Positions 35,576 to 45,417 of a stretch of DNA of 64,000 nt are shown here, in pieces. The notes under the pieces were generated by a model. The model saw only the letters and a program-made list of their open reading frames with translations. It did not search any database and had not been told where the DNA came from. Within the stretch, counting starts at the first letter, position 1; the number at the start of each line of letters is the position of its first letter. The stretch comes from Lysobacter gummosus (GTDB lineage: Bacteria > Pseudomonadota > Gammaproteobacteria > Xanthomonadales > Xanthomonadaceae). The position numbers were made by a program, and so were the translations under genes. The stretch spans positions 5,704,001-5,768,000 of the forward strand of contig NZ_CP011131.1 of NCBI RefSeq assembly GCF_001442805.1, given 5' to 3'.

Positions 35576-36547
35576 TTATTTCGACGTGGCAGACGCGCCG
35601 CAGCCGGGCTTGCCCGTCGCCGCCGGCGCTTTCATCCGGTAGATATCCATCTTCCCCGCCTTCGGCGATTTCGCCGAACCGCTGATCAACAGTTCGCCGG
35701 GCTTGTTCCAATCCAAGGCCGGCCCGAGCGTGTAGCCGCTGTGGGTGTTGAACGACAACGGCAGCGGCGCCGCCTGCGAATACGCGTCGCCATCGCATTG
35801 CGCTATGTACAAACGGATCGGATCGTCGGCGACGTTCTTCGAGCGCGCGAACACGATCGCGCGGCCATCGAAGAGCCAGGCGGCGTCGAATTCGTCCTGC
35901 GCCGTATTGATGCCCGGCACCGGCTTGGGATCGGCGAAGGCCTTGCCGTTCCAGCTCGCCACGAACAGATCGTGACGGCCGGCGCCGCCGAAGCCGTCGC
36001 TGGCGAACAACAGACGATGGCCATCGCGGCTCGGCGTCGGCGCCCATTCGTCGCCGCGGCTGTTGACGCCGGGCCCGAGGTTTTCCGCCGCGCCGTAGCT
36101 GCCGTCGGCGCGCACCGCGGCGCGATACAGATCGTCGCCGCCCTGGCCGCCGGCGCGGTTGGAGAAGAAATACAGCCAGCGGCCGTCGGCGCTGAACAAG
36201 GGATCGAAATCGTTCGCCGCGCTGTTGATGGCGAGCGGTTCGGGCTGCTGCCAGCGACCGTCGATCCAGCGCGCCTGCCACAGATCCCAACCGCCGGCGC
36301 CGCCGCCGCGATCGGTGCTGCCCCAGACGATGCGCTGACCGTCGGGATGCACCGCGCCGCGCACTTCGCTGTGCGGCGTGGAGACCACGCCCATGCCTTC
36401 GATGCCGAATTCCGACAAGGCCCAGGCGCCGCCGGCGAGCGCGCAAAGCGCGAGGCCGGCAGCGAATCGCAGCGAGGACATCGGCGCGGGACGCATCCTG
36501 GTTTTCATCGGCACGGCCATCGTTTCCAGCCGGCGAGGCAGGCTCAT
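35576..36547 (-). CDS. secreted PD40 (TolB-like) beta-propeller protein, copy 1
   Basis: About 323 residues if started at ATG 36547, which overlaps the upstream paralogue stop (ATGA); ATGs at 36520 and 36508 give a neater signal peptide (SSLRFAAGLALCALAGGAWA). The mature part is built of WD40-like PD40 blades: [45 protein letters not shown] and the shared sequence [20 protein letters not shown]. It is exported and may bind cell-surface ligands, as TolB-like propellers do. The neighbour at 36544-37494 is a clear tandem duplicate with the same blade order. Confidence 0.78.
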   Translation of the reverse strand: MSLPRRLETMAVPMKTRMRPAPMSSLRFAAGLALCALAGGAWALSEFGIEGMGVVSTPHSEVRGAVHPDGQRIVWGSTDRGGGAGGWDLWQARWIDGRWQQPEPLAINSAANDFDPLFSADGRWLYFFSNRAGGQGGDDLYRAAVRADGSYGAAENLGPGVNSRGDEWAPTPSRDGHRLLFASDGFGGAGRHDLFVASWNGKAFADPKPVPGINTAQDEFDAAWLFDGRAIVFARSKNVADDPIRLYIAQCDGDAYSQAAPLPLSFNTHSGYTLGPALDWNKPGELLISGSAKSPKAGKMDIYRMKAPAATGKPGCGASATSK

Positions 36548-37494
36548 CGAATCCGCGGCAGCGCGCGCTGCCGGCCTTCCTTGAGCACCGCGTCGGCGAC
36601 GCAGCCGCCCTGCCCGGTCACCGCCGGCGCCTTCATCCGGTAGATGTCCTGCTTGCCGGCCTTCGGCGACTTGGCGGTGCCGTTGAGCAACAACTCGCCG
36701 GGCTTGTTCCAGTCGATCACCGGGCCGTAAGTGAAACCGTCCTCGCTGTTGAACGACAACGGCAACAGTTCGGCCCGGCCGTACTGGCTGCCGTCGCACT
36801 GGGCGACGAACAAACGCACCGCCTTGGTTTTGACGTCGTCCGAGCGGGTGAACACGATCGCGCGGCCATCGCCGAGCCAGGTCGCGTCGAATTCGTCCGC
36901 CTCGGTGTTGATGCCCGGAACCGGTTGCGGGTCGACGAAGGCCTTGCCGTCCCAGCGCGCGATCCACAGATCCTGGCCGCCGGCGCCGCCGCGTCCGTCG
37001 CTGGCGAACATCAGGTGCTGGCTGTCGCGGCTCGGCGCCGGCGCCCATTCGCTGCCGGAGGTGTTGACCCCTGGGCCGAGGTTCTCGGCCGGGCCGTAGC
37101 CGCCGTCGTCGAGGACCGCGGCGCGGTACAGGTCTTCGTTGCCCAGGCCGCCGGGGCGGTCGGAGAAGAAATACAGCCAGCGGCCGTCGCCGCTGAACAT
37201 GGGATCGTAGTCCTTGGACGGGGTGTTGATCGACAACGGCTCGGGGTCCTGCCAGCGGCCATCGACCCGGCGGGCCTGCCACAGGTCGCGCCCGGCCGGT
37301 CCGCCGGGGCGGTCGCTGCTGCCCCAGACGATGCGCCGTCCGTCGGGACTCACGCTCGCGCGCACTTCGCTGTGCGGGGTCGAGACAATGCCCATGCCTT
37401 CTATGCCGAATTCGCTCAGGCCCGCGTGGACCGTGCTGGCGAGCCCACAGGCGAGGAGTACACTCGATCCTAACCAGACCCTGGCGTGCCGCAT
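36544..37494 (-). CDS. secreted PD40 (TolB-like) beta-propeller protein, copy 2
   Basis: A 316-residue paralogue of the preceding gene. The ATG at 37494 ([20 protein letters not shown]) gives a signal peptide; the frame is open to 37521. It shares [20 protein letters not shown] with its partner (here with I in place of the V), the blades [27 protein letters not shown] and [16 protein letters not shown], and the ending [17 protein letters not shown]. The two are translationally coupled. Divergent from aroE with only about 50 bp between starts. Confidence 0.8.
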   Translation of the reverse strand: MRHARVWLGSSVLLACGLASTVHAGLSEFGIEGMGIVSTPHSEVRASVSPDGRRIVWGSSDRPGGPAGRDLWQARRVDGRWQDPEPLSINTPSKDYDPMFSGDGRWLYFFSDRPGGLGNEDLYRAAVLDDGGYGPAENLGPGVNTSGSEWAPAPSRDSQHLMFASDGRGGAGGQDLWIARWDGKAFVDPQPVPGINTEADEFDATWLGDGRAIVFTRSDDVKTKAVRLFVAQCDGSQYGRAELLPLSFNSEDGFTYGPVIDWNKPGELLLNGTAKSPKAGKQDIYRMKAPAVTGQGGCVADAVLKEGRQRALPRIR

Positions 37495-37542
37495 TATGCG
37501 TCTCCCAACGGAAGGGTCCACAGTCTAGAACGAGGCGCGCTC

Positions 37543-38412
37543 ATGTCGATGGATTCCAGTTCGTCCAGCCCGGTCCTGCGTTACGCGGTCTTCGGCCATC
37601 CGGTCGCCCACTCGCTGTCGCCGCGCATACATGCTGCGTTCGCGCGCCAGTTCGGAATCGCGCTGGAGTACGTCGGCGTGGACGCCGCGCCGGAGCGCTT
37701 CGACGTGGCCCTGGCCGAATTCGCCGCCGAGGGCGGGCTGGGCGCCAACATCACCCTGCCGCTGAAAACCCGCGCCGCCAGCATCTGCTCGCACCTGAGC
37801 GATCGCGCCCGCCGCGCCGGCGCGGTCAACACATTGATCCGCAGCGCCACCGGCTGGGAAGGCGACAACACCGACGGCGTCGGCCTGATCCGCGACCTCA
37901 CCGAACGCCACGGCCTGGACCTGCGCGAACGCCGCACCTTGCTGATCGGCGCGGGCGGCGCGGCGCGCGGCGTGGCGCCGGCGCTGCTGGATGCCGGCAT
38001 CGGCGATCTGTTCATCGTCAACCGCACGCCCGAACGCGCCGACGCGCTCGCCGACACGCTCGGCCTGCCCGGCCGCGTGCATCCGCGTTACTTGTCCGAC
38101 GTCGGCACGCTCGGCAACTTCGATCTGATCGTCAACGCAACCTCGGCCGCGCGCGACGATGCCATGCCGACCTTGCCGATGAGCCTGGCCACGCCGCGCA
38201 CCGCGGCGGTGGACCTGAGCTACGGCGAAGCGGCGATTCCGTTCCTGGCCTGGGCCAAGGTCGCCGGCGCGCACGATCGCATCGACGGCCTGGGCATGCT
38301 GGTCGAACAGGCCGCGGAAAGCTTCGAGCGCTGGCACCGCAAGCGTCCGGATACCGACCCGGTGTACGCGCAACTGCGCCAGGGCGCGTTGTCGCTGGTT
38401 ACGGCGGATTGA
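37543..38412 (+). CDS. aroE: shikimate dehydrogenase
   Basis: A 289-residue NADPH-dependent enzyme that converts 3-dehydroshikimate to shikimate, en route to chorismate. Substrate-site residues are in [15 protein letters not shown], the catalytic Lys75 is in GANITLPLK (usually NVTVPFK) and Asp is in [10 protein letters not shown]. The nucleotide fold has [12 protein letters not shown] and NRTPERA, and [14 protein letters not shown] closes the family pattern. ATG 37543 follows GAGGCG. The chorismate made downstream is the substrate of XanB2 at 14160, although the genes are not clustered. Confidence 0.94.
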   Translation: MSMDSSSSSPVLRYAVFGHPVAHSLSPRIHAAFARQFGIALEYVGVDAAPERFDVALAEFAAEGGLGANITLPLKTRAASICSHLSDRARRAGAVNTLIRSATGWEGDNTDGVGLIRDLTERHGLDLRERRTLLIGAGGAARGVAPALLDAGIGDLFIVNRTPERADALADTLGLPGRVHPRYLSDVGTLGNFDLIVNATSAARDDAMPTLPMSLATPRTAAVDLSYGEAAIPFLAWAKVAGAHDRIDGLGMLVEQAAESFERWHRKRPDTDPVYAQLRQGALSLVTAD

Positions 38413-38500
38413 GCGGCATGATCCGTGCGCACACCGCGCCCGGCGGCGGCCTTGTTCCCGGCGCGCTACGCATCGCGTGCGCGGCGGCCGGGAGCGGCGC

Positions 38501-38839
38501 ATGAGTTTCAGCGATTGGCTGCCCGCGCTGGCGACTCAGGCGCTGATGATGACGCCGTTGCTGATCGTCTATGCCGCCGGCCTGACGCTGTGCCTGACAC
38601 GGCGACGCCAACTGGGCGTCGCCTCGACTTACGCGGCGATCGCGTTCGCCCTGCTGATCGCCGGCGTGTTGTTGAGTCTGGCGGGCCAGGCCTGGAGCTA
38701 CCGGGCGATCTCTTCCGGGATGCCGGCCAGTTCGATGGCGGTGATCTCCGGCGTGGTCGGCGTGTCCCACATGCTGCTGTCCCTGCTCGCCACCACGCTG
38801 CTGGTCGCCGCGATACTGGCGCGGCGGCCGGCGCCATAG
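38501..38839 (+). CDS. small integral membrane protein of unknown function
   Basis: A 112-residue protein with three hydrophobic helices (QALMMTPLLIVYAAGLTLCL, TYAAIAFALLIAGVLLSLAG and LLSLLATTLLVAAILA). The start at 38501 has GGAG upstream. It may share a transcript with the cysteine-cluster protein 17 bp downstream. No family was recognised. Confidence 0.7.
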   Translation: MSFSDWLPALATQALMMTPLLIVYAAGLTLCLTRRRQLGVASTYAAIAFALLIAGVLLSLAGQAWSYRAISSGMPASSMAVISGVVGVSHMLLSLLATTLLVAAILARRPAP

Positions 38840-38856
38840 GCCTGAGGCCGGTGGCG

Positions 38857-39111
38857 ATGCATTGCCGCGACCAATGCGGCGCGTGTTGCATCGCGCCCTC
38901 GATCACCTCGCCGATTCCCGGCATGCCGCACGGCAAGCCGGCCGGAATTCCCTGCGTGCAGCTGGACGACGAATTGCGTTGCCGTTTGTTCGGCAAGCCG
39001 GAGCGGCCGGCGTTCTGCGCGTCGTTGCGGCCGTCGGAGTCGATGTGCGGGGTTACGCGTGCCGACGCGATGGGGATGTTGACGGCATTGGAAATCGCGA
39101 CGCGGCCGTAG
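38857..39111 (+). CDS. YkgJ-family cysteine-cluster protein
   Basis: An 84-residue protein with the family pattern: MHCRDQCGACC at the N terminus, then PCVQLDDELRCRLFGKPERP and CASLRPSESMCG. The eight or so Cys residues probably bind zinc or an iron-sulfur centre. The ATG at 38857 is used; an in-frame GTG at 38851 is possible. The function of these small proteins is unknown. Confidence 0.82.
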   Translation: MHCRDQCGACCIAPSITSPIPGMPHGKPAGIPCVQLDDELRCRLFGKPERPAFCASLRPSESMCGVTRADAMGMLTALEIATRP

Positions 39112-39157
39112 CAACGCCGCGCATTGAGCCTGCGCGGCATCTCGGCCCGGTATCGCT

Positions 39158-39190
39158 GCACTCACGATCCGTGTTGCGGACCGTGAGTGC
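39158..39190. terminator. hairpin between convergent genes
   Basis: Arms GCACTCACGATCC (39158-39170) and GGACCGTGAGTGC (39178-39190) pair with one mismatch around a 7-base loop. It sits between the ends of the plus-strand cysteine-cluster gene and the minus-strand NHL/VCBS gene. There is no T tract, so efficiency is uncertain. Confidence 0.6.
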
Positions 39191-39199
39191 GCGAGGTCC

Positions 39200-42184
39200 T
39201 CAACGCCGGATCAGCGACCAGCCCAATGGATAGTTCGCCATCGACAGGCCGGTGAAGCCGCTGCCTTGCGACCGCCACAGTTGCATCAGGCTGCCGTTGG
39301 TCCAGATCACATCGGTGCGGCCATCGCCGGTGAAATCGCCGGTCTGCGCCACGCGCCAGGCCGGGCCGGGTTGATAGCTCATCTCGGACATGCGCACACC
39401 GCCGTCCATGCCCCATACCGCGAAATAGCCCAGATCCGGATGGCGCCACATCAGGTCGGACTTGCCGTCGCCGGTCACGTCGCCGGTCGCGGTGAGTTCC
39501 CATCCTTGCAGATAGCCCGGCATCGCATCGCCGGTGAAACGCAGGTCGCCGCTCGCGCGCCACAGTTGCATCTGCACGCCGTTGGTCCAGACCACGTCCA
39601 TGCGGCCGTCGCCGCTAAAATCGCCGCTGCCGGCGATCCACCACTCGACACTGGTCCCATACGAAGCGCTGTCGATGATTTGCGCGCCGCCCATGGCCCA
39701 CATCCCGGCGGCGGTGTTGGCATCGTTGCGCCACAGCAGGTCGGTAGTGCCATCGCCGTTGACGTCGCCGCTGGCGACCACGCGCCAGCCGGTCGGATAG
39801 CTGCGCATCTGCACGCCATTGAAATAGCCGTCGCCGCGCCCTTCCCACAACTGCATGCTGGTGCCGTCGGTCCACACCAGATCGAGCTTGCCGTCGCCGT
39901 TGAAATCGCCGGTCGCGATCACCCGCCATTCCGAAGGCACCGCGTGACCGATGCCGGTCACGCGCGTGGCGCCGTCCATCGTCCAGATCGCGAAGTTCTG
40001 GCGCGCGTCGTCGCGCCACAGCAGGTCGGACTTGCCGTTAGCGTCCACGTCGCTGGCCGCGGCCTTGGCGCACCCCTGCCCCAGGAACACCATCACGCCC
40101 TGGATGGCGCTGAGCGCGACCACGTCCTTGCAGCCGTCGCCGTCGAGGTCGCCGACCGAAAGGTCGCGGATATTCGGCACCGCATATGCACGCTCTTCCG
40201 ACAAGCCGTAATCGGTCTGCTGATACACCACCAGCTCGCCGGCGCGGGCGATCAGCAGATCGTCGCGGCGGTCGCCGTTGAGATCGGCCACCTGCGGGTT
40301 ATAGGCCGAATCCCGACTCGGAATCTGCTCGAATCCATCGCCCCCAGGCAGCCGGGCGAATATCGTGGTGGTGGTCGAATTAATGCGCAGGTAGATCGGC
40401 TCGGCCTTGGCGTCGTGATCGAAATCGCCGATCTCGGCGACCCGCATTCCCGACGCGACCGCCTGCCCCGGCTTGAACCCGTTGACGGCGTTGTGCTCGA
40501 ACAAATACACCTGCCCGGCAGTGTCGGTAGTCACCAGATCCTTGAAACCGTCGCCATTGACGTCGCCGGCCGCCATCCACGTGCCGCCGCGCATGGGCGT
40601 ATTGAGCGGATCGGTGGAGGTGAACCGCCCGTTGCCCAGTCCCAGCAGGATCGTGATCCTGTGCGGCGTCTGATCGAAATTCCCCGCCTGGTGGACGATG
40701 TCCGGATTGCCGTCCAGATTGACGTCCATGATCGCCATCGACGCTTCCGGGATGCCGCTATCGAGCCCATAGCGCCGGCCGCTGAAGGCGCCGGTGCGAT
40801 TGCCGAGAAATATCGTCGCGCCGTTGCTGTCCGCCAGCACGATGTCCTTGATGCCGTCCTTGTTGAGATCCTCAAGCAGCAGGTTCGACACCTGCCCCGA
40901 ATCCAGATCGGAGTACGACACCGTGATCGGCGCGGCGTGGCCGCCGTCGGCCAACGTCGCGTACACCGCGAGTTTTCCCGCCACCGCGGCGTCGCCGCTG
41001 GTGAACGTGGCCAGGACGATATCGTCGCGCCCGTCGCCGGTGACGTCGCCCAGCGCCACGACCCTGGCATTGGCGGACATCGCGTCGGCGGCGAACGAGG
41101 ACGGCGCCAACGTGCTGCCGCTGGCTCGCGGCAAGCCCGCGCTTACCAATGCGACTTTACGCACGCGATTGTTGCTGGTGTCGGCGACATAGAGATTGCC
41201 CTCGGCATCCGTCGCCACACCATAGGGCTGGCCGAGAGTGGCTTGGGTCGCTTCGCCGCCGTCGCCGCTGCCGCCGTTCACATACGACAGCCCGGCCACT
41301 ATCTTGGCCTGGCCGGCATGGATCCTGCGCACGCGACTGGCGTAGTTCTCCATCACGAACAAGTCGTCGTCGGCGTTCACCGCGATGGCGTAGGGCGTGA
41401 TCAGCGCGGCGTCCAGCGCGCTGGAGTCGGTCTCCTCGGTGCCGCCGCCGGCAACAGTGGTGATGATGCCGTTGCTGACCTTGCGGATGCGCTCGTTGCC
41501 GGTGTCGGCGATCAACAGCGCGCCGTGCGAATCGAACGCCAGCCCGTTCGGCCGCGACAAGCTGGCCTGCAGCGCCGCAGCGCCGTCTCCCTGGAACGCG
41601 TCGGTGCCGTTGCCGACCACGGTCACCAGCCTGCCGTCGGCATTGAGCCTGCGCACGACGTGGTTGCCGGTGTCGGCGATGTACAGCAGGCCGTCGCCGC
41701 CGATCGCCAACCCGGCCGGGTGATTGAGCAAGCTTGCGGTCGCGATGCCGTCGATCGCCGGGCCGATGGCGCCGGTGCCGGCGATGGTGCGGATGATGCC
41801 GTCGCTGCCGATCTTGCGGATGCGCTGGTTGTAAGTATCGGCGATGTAGACGTTGCCGGCGGCGTCCACGGCGATGGCCGAGGGTTGGGACACCCAGGCC
41901 TGAGTCGCCGGTATGCCGTCACCGCCGCCGTAGCCCGTCTCGCCGCTGCCGGCGATGACGCTGGCGACGCCGTCGGCGCGGATCTTGCGGATGCGCGCCT
42001 TCTCCGCGAGGTAGATGTCTCCCGCCGGAGTGATCGCGATGGCTCTCGGCTGCGCCAGCGCTTGCCGTGTGGCGTAGTGGCCGCCGCTGCCGCCGCCGGC
42101 GATGGAGGTGATGATCGCGCCTTGCGAGGCGGAGGAAAACGCGGCGCAGACCGCGCCGATGGCCAGCAATTTGAAGAGTTTCAC
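39200..42184 (-). CDS. secreted NHL-propeller / FG-GAP (VCBS) repeat protein, paralogue 1
   Basis: A 994-residue exported protein. The GTG start at 42184 follows AAGGGGG, and VKLFKLLAIGAVCAAFSSAS is the signal. Residues about 25-345 form NHL blades (GNVYIADTYNQRIRKIGSDG and AIAVDAAGNVYIAD patterns), a six-bladed propeller. From about 375 to the end run FG-GAP/VCBS repeats with calcium-type DxNxDG loops (GDVNGDGTTDLLWRNDAN). In the last 250 residues, DLLWR..W.M.G units alternate with DVVWTNGVQMQLWR units. The C terminus YPLGWSLIRR is shared with its paralogues. Outer-surface or secreted; binding of glycans or proteins is inferred, and no catalytic motif is seen. Confidence 0.88.
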   Translation of the reverse strand: MKLFKLLAIGAVCAAFSSASQGAIITSIAGGGSGGHYATRQALAQPRAIAITPAGDIYLAEKARIRKIRADGVASVIAGSGETGYGGGDGIPATQAWVSQPSAIAVDAAGNVYIADTYNQRIRKIGSDGIIRTIAGTGAIGPAIDGIATASLLNHPAGLAIGGDGLLYIADTGNHVVRRLNADGRLVTVVGNGTDAFQGDGAAALQASLSRPNGLAFDSHGALLIADTGNERIRKVSNGIITTVAGGGTEETDSSALDAALITPYAIAVNADDDLFVMENYASRVRRIHAGQAKIVAGLSYVNGGSGDGGEATQATLGQPYGVATDAEGNLYVADTSNNRVRKVALVSAGLPRASGSTLAPSSFAADAMSANARVVALGDVTGDGRDDIVLATFTSGDAAVAGKLAVYATLADGGHAAPITVSYSDLDSGQVSNLLLEDLNKDGIKDIVLADSNGATIFLGNRTGAFSGRRYGLDSGIPEASMAIMDVNLDGNPDIVHQAGNFDQTPHRITILLGLGNGRFTSTDPLNTPMRGGTWMAAGDVNGDGFKDLVTTDTAGQVYLFEHNAVNGFKPGQAVASGMRVAEIGDFDHDAKAEPIYLRINSTTTTIFARLPGGDGFEQIPSRDSAYNPQVADLNGDRRDDLLIARAGELVVYQQTDYGLSEERAYAVPNIRDLSVGDLDGDGCKDVVALSAIQGVMVFLGQGCAKAAASDVDANGKSDLLWRDDARQNFAIWTMDGATRVTGIGHAVPSEWRVIATGDFNGDGKLDLVWTDGTSMQLWEGRGDGYFNGVQMRSYPTGWRVVASGDVNGDGTTDLLWRNDANTAAGMWAMGGAQIIDSASYGTSVEWWIAGSGDFSGDGRMDVVWTNGVQMQLWRASGDLRFTGDAMPGYLQGWELTATGDVTGDGKSDLMWRHPDLGYFAVWGMDGGVRMSEMSYQPGPAWRVAQTGDFTGDGRTDVIWTNGSLMQLWRSQGSGFTGLSMANYPLGWSLIRR

Positions 42185-42389
42185 TACGCCCCCTTGTCGT
42201 GAGTTCCCTGTGCGCGCAGGCGACACGTCGCCTCCGGTCCTTGACCACACCAGCTCCCCAGCCGTGTGCGCTTGGGGATGATAAATACTGTGCCGCAGGC
42301 CTACCAGAACTGCCCGCGGATCCGGTTCGGCCGACCGCGTCCTCCCGCGCAACCTCAGCGGTTACGCTGGCGATACGCCGGCGCCGGCC

Positions 42390-45359
42390 TCAACGGCGGA
42401 TCGTCGACCACCCCAGCGGATACGCCGGCATTTCCAATTCGCCGAAGCCGCCGCCCGGGACCGCCTGCCACAGACGCATGCGGCTGCCGTCGGTCCAGAT
42501 CAGGTCGGTCACGCCGTCGCCGTTGTAATCGCCGCTCTGAGCGATGCGCCAGTTGGCGTCGATCAAGTACGGCGCGCCGCTCAGGCGCGCGGCGCCGTCC
42601 ATCGCCCACGCCGCCACGTGCGGCTGGCCCGGCAGACGCCACAGCAGGTCGGCCTTGCCGTCGCCGGTGACATCGCCCACCGCGCCCAGTTCCCAGCCTT
42701 GTGGGAAGTCCGGCATGGTGTCGCCGGCGAAAATCTTGTCGCCGACCGCACGCCACAATTGCATCGAGGCGCCGTTGGTCCAGATCAGGTCCAGGCGGCC
42801 GTCGCCGCTGAGGTCGCCGCTGCCGGCCACCCACCAGTCGGGACTGGTCGAATAACTTTGGCTGTCGATCACCTGCGCCCCGTTCATCGCCCACAACCCC
42901 ATCGCCGTGTTGGCGTCGTTGCGCCACAGCAGGTCGGCGTTGCCGTCTCCGGTGATGTCGCCGGTCGCGACCACGCGGTAACCGGTCGGATAGCCGCGCA
43001 TCATCACGCCGTCGAAATAGCCGTCGCCGCGACCCTGCCACAACTGCATGCTGACGCCGTCGGTCCAGATCAGGTCGAGCTTGCGATCGCCGTTGAAATC
43101 GCCGGTGGCGATCACCCGCCATTCCGGCGGCACGTTGTGGCCGACGCCGTACAACCGCTCAGCGCCGCTCATGCCCCAGATCGCGACGTGCTGACGCGCA
43201 TCGTCGCGCCAGATCAAGTCGCTGCGACCGTTGCCTTCGATGTCCGACGATGCGGGCTTGGAATTGACGCAGTTCTTGCCATAGTGGATCTGCACGAAGC
43301 TCGCGTTCGCGGTCGTTCCGACCACATCCTTGCAACCATCGCCGTTCAGATCGCCGACCGCGATCCGGCCCAGGCTGGCGGAGGCAATGGATGCTTCGCT
43401 CAAACCGAAATCGTTCTGCCTGTAAAAGAACAGCTTGTCTTTCGCGACGGCTACCAGGTCGTCGCGGCCGTCGCCATCCATATCGGCTCCTGTCAGCTCA
43501 CTGAGCAGGTAGTTGGTCACCATGCGCTGACCGAGCACCCATACCGCGTAGCTGGGCTCGTTTCCTGCGGATTCAACGATGTTGATGCGGCCGTCGTCGT
43601 CGAAGTCTCCGCTGCCGATGGAAGCCACGCCTTCGCCGAAATAAACCTCGCTCTTGAACCCGCTTATGCCGTCGTGCAGAAACAAGTAGAGGCGCCCTCC
43701 GACCATCGCCACCAAGTCCTTGATCCCATCGTCGTTGACGTCGATCGCATGCAGCGGATAACCACCACGCAACGAGGTATTGATCGGGGCCAACGACATG
43801 ATGGCCCCGCCCGGGTTGCCGAAGAACACATTGAAATCGCGCGCGCCGGGATTGCCCACGTCCGATCGCTGATGCGCGACATCCAGGTAGCCGTCACGAT
43901 TGACGTCGAGCACGGCGACGCTGCCGTCGAGGCTGCTCGGAGTGGACAGGTAGGAATTGCGGCTGGTCAACGTCCCGTTGCGATTGCCCAACAGGATGCT
44001 CACGCCGAGACGGTGGCCGATGACGATATCGTCGATGCCGTCTCGGTTCATGTCGGCCAGATGCAGATCGGGCGTAATCAGTCGCTGATCCGGAAAGAAC
44101 TTGACGATGATCGGATCGGCAAAGCCGCCTCCCAGCTTGCGCGGGTACACCGCGACCCGATTGTCGATGGCCGGATTGATCGAGCTGGCAGAACCCTGGA
44201 CCAGGACGATGTCGTCGCGGCCGTCGCCGGTGACATCGCCGACTTTCACCCGCATCGGCGTGATGGCGACGTTCATCCCCTGTGCGGCCTGGAAGGGGAA
44301 CTCGCCGGTACGCGGCAATCCAGTTCCGGCCAGCGCTAGTTTACGTACCCGTGCGTTGAGCGAATCGGCAATGTAGACATTGCCCTCGCTGTCGGTGGCT
44401 ACGGCGTGGGGTCGATTGAGCGACGCGAGGGTGGCTTCACCGCCGTCCCCATCCAGGTACCCGCCGTTCATGCGCCCGGCCACCGTGACGATCGAGCCGT
44501 TGGCGATCTTGCGTACGCGCGATGTTCCGGACTCGGCCACATAGAGGTTGCCGAAGGCATCCACAGTCAGGCCCCAAGGGGAACTCAATAGCGCATTCAA
44601 TACCGGACCATCGTCCGTGCTGAAGCCGCCGCCGGCCACGGTGGTGATGATGCCGTCCGTACCGATCCGGCGAATTCGCTCGCTGCCCACCAGATACAGG
44701 GCGCCGGCGCGATCGAACGCCAGTCCCCTGACCGTGGATATATAGGCGCCGGTGGCCGGACCGCCGTCGCCGAAGCCGTTGCTGCCGCCACCGGCGACGG
44801 TCTGCAAGGTCCCGTCGGCGTTGAGCCGGCGCACGCGTTCGTTGCCGCTGTCGGCGATATAGAGCAGGCCGTCGGGGCCGATCGCCAAGCCGCTGGGATA
44901 GCTCACCGGGCTCGCCGTGGCGGGCCCATCGACCGCAGCACCGATCGCGCCCGTGCCGGCGACGGTAGTGATGATCCCATCGGTACCGATCCTGCGGACG
45001 CGGTTGTTGCCCGTATCGGCGAAGTAGACGTTGCCCGCCGCATCCACCGCGAGCGCGGTGGGGTCGTTGATCTGCGCAGCGGTGGCCGGCCCGCCGTCGC
45101 CGCTATAACCGGGCGTGTCGGTGCCGGCAATCACCTGGGTCAGGCCATCGGGATCAATTCGGTAGACATGGACAAGATCGGCCACGTACATGTGATCCGA
45201 TCCGGTGATCGCGATAGCCTTGGTGTATTGCAGCGAGATGCGCGTGGCGTATTGGCCATTCCATCCGCCGCCGGCGACCGAGGTGATGATCGCGGCCTGA
45301 CCCGTGCCGCACAACGCCGCGCACAACGCGCCAAAGCCGAGAAGATGTCCGATTCGCAC
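42390..45359 (-). CDS. secreted NHL-propeller / FG-GAP (VCBS) repeat protein, paralogue 2
   Basis: A 989-residue paralogue. GTG 45359 is preceded by CAGGGGGCC, and VRIGHLLGFGALCAALCGTG is the signal. The NHL part (about 25-340) includes GNVYFADTGNNRVRRIGTDG. VCBS repeats run from about 370 (VGDVTGDGRDDIVLV) with the same DLLWRNDANTAMGLWAMNGA / DLIWTNGASMQLWRA alternation, ending YPLGWSTIRR. It is the most diverged of the three full copies in the middle region. It follows paralogue 3 by only 58 bp, so the two may be co-transcribed. Role unknown. Confidence 0.88.
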   Translation of the reverse strand: MRIGHLLGFGALCAALCGTGQAAIITSVAGGGWNGQYATRISLQYTKAIAITGSDHMYVADLVHVYRIDPDGLTQVIAGTDTPGYSGDGGPATAAQINDPTALAVDAAGNVYFADTGNNRVRRIGTDGIITTVAGTGAIGAAVDGPATASPVSYPSGLAIGPDGLLYIADSGNERVRRLNADGTLQTVAGGGSNGFGDGGPATGAYISTVRGLAFDRAGALYLVGSERIRRIGTDGIITTVAGGGFSTDDGPVLNALLSSPWGLTVDAFGNLYVAESGTSRVRKIANGSIVTVAGRMNGGYLDGDGGEATLASLNRPHAVATDSEGNVYIADSLNARVRKLALAGTGLPRTGEFPFQAAQGMNVAITPMRVKVGDVTGDGRDDIVLVQGSASSINPAIDNRVAVYPRKLGGGFADPIIVKFFPDQRLITPDLHLADMNRDGIDDIVIGHRLGVSILLGNRNGTLTSRNSYLSTPSSLDGSVAVLDVNRDGYLDVAHQRSDVGNPGARDFNVFFGNPGGAIMSLAPINTSLRGGYPLHAIDVNDDGIKDLVAMVGGRLYLFLHDGISGFKSEVYFGEGVASIGSGDFDDDGRINIVESAGNEPSYAVWVLGQRMVTNYLLSELTGADMDGDGRDDLVAVAKDKLFFYRQNDFGLSEASIASASLGRIAVGDLNGDGCKDVVGTTANASFVQIHYGKNCVNSKPASSDIEGNGRSDLIWRDDARQHVAIWGMSGAERLYGVGHNVPPEWRVIATGDFNGDRKLDLIWTDGVSMQLWQGRGDGYFDGVMMRGYPTGYRVVATGDITGDGNADLLWRNDANTAMGLWAMNGAQVIDSQSYSTSPDWWVAGSGDLSGDGRLDLIWTNGASMQLWRAVGDKIFAGDTMPDFPQGWELGAVGDVTGDGKADLLWRLPGQPHVAAWAMDGAARLSGAPYLIDANWRIAQSGDYNGDGVTDLIWTDGSRMRLWQAVPGGGFGELEMPAYPLGWSTIRR

Positions 45360-45417
45360 TGTGGCCCCCTGATTTAATATTGGTTCGTGACGATCGCGTG
45401 CAGCGATGCGATCGCCG

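Noticed and set aside
39266..42202. Plus-strand open frame of about 980 codons antisense to NHL/VCBS paralogue 1
   Set aside because: The minus strand has a signal peptide, propeller blades and calcium loops. The plus-strand product is His/Val/Ala-rich shadow sequence; the same holds opposite paralogues 2 and 3.
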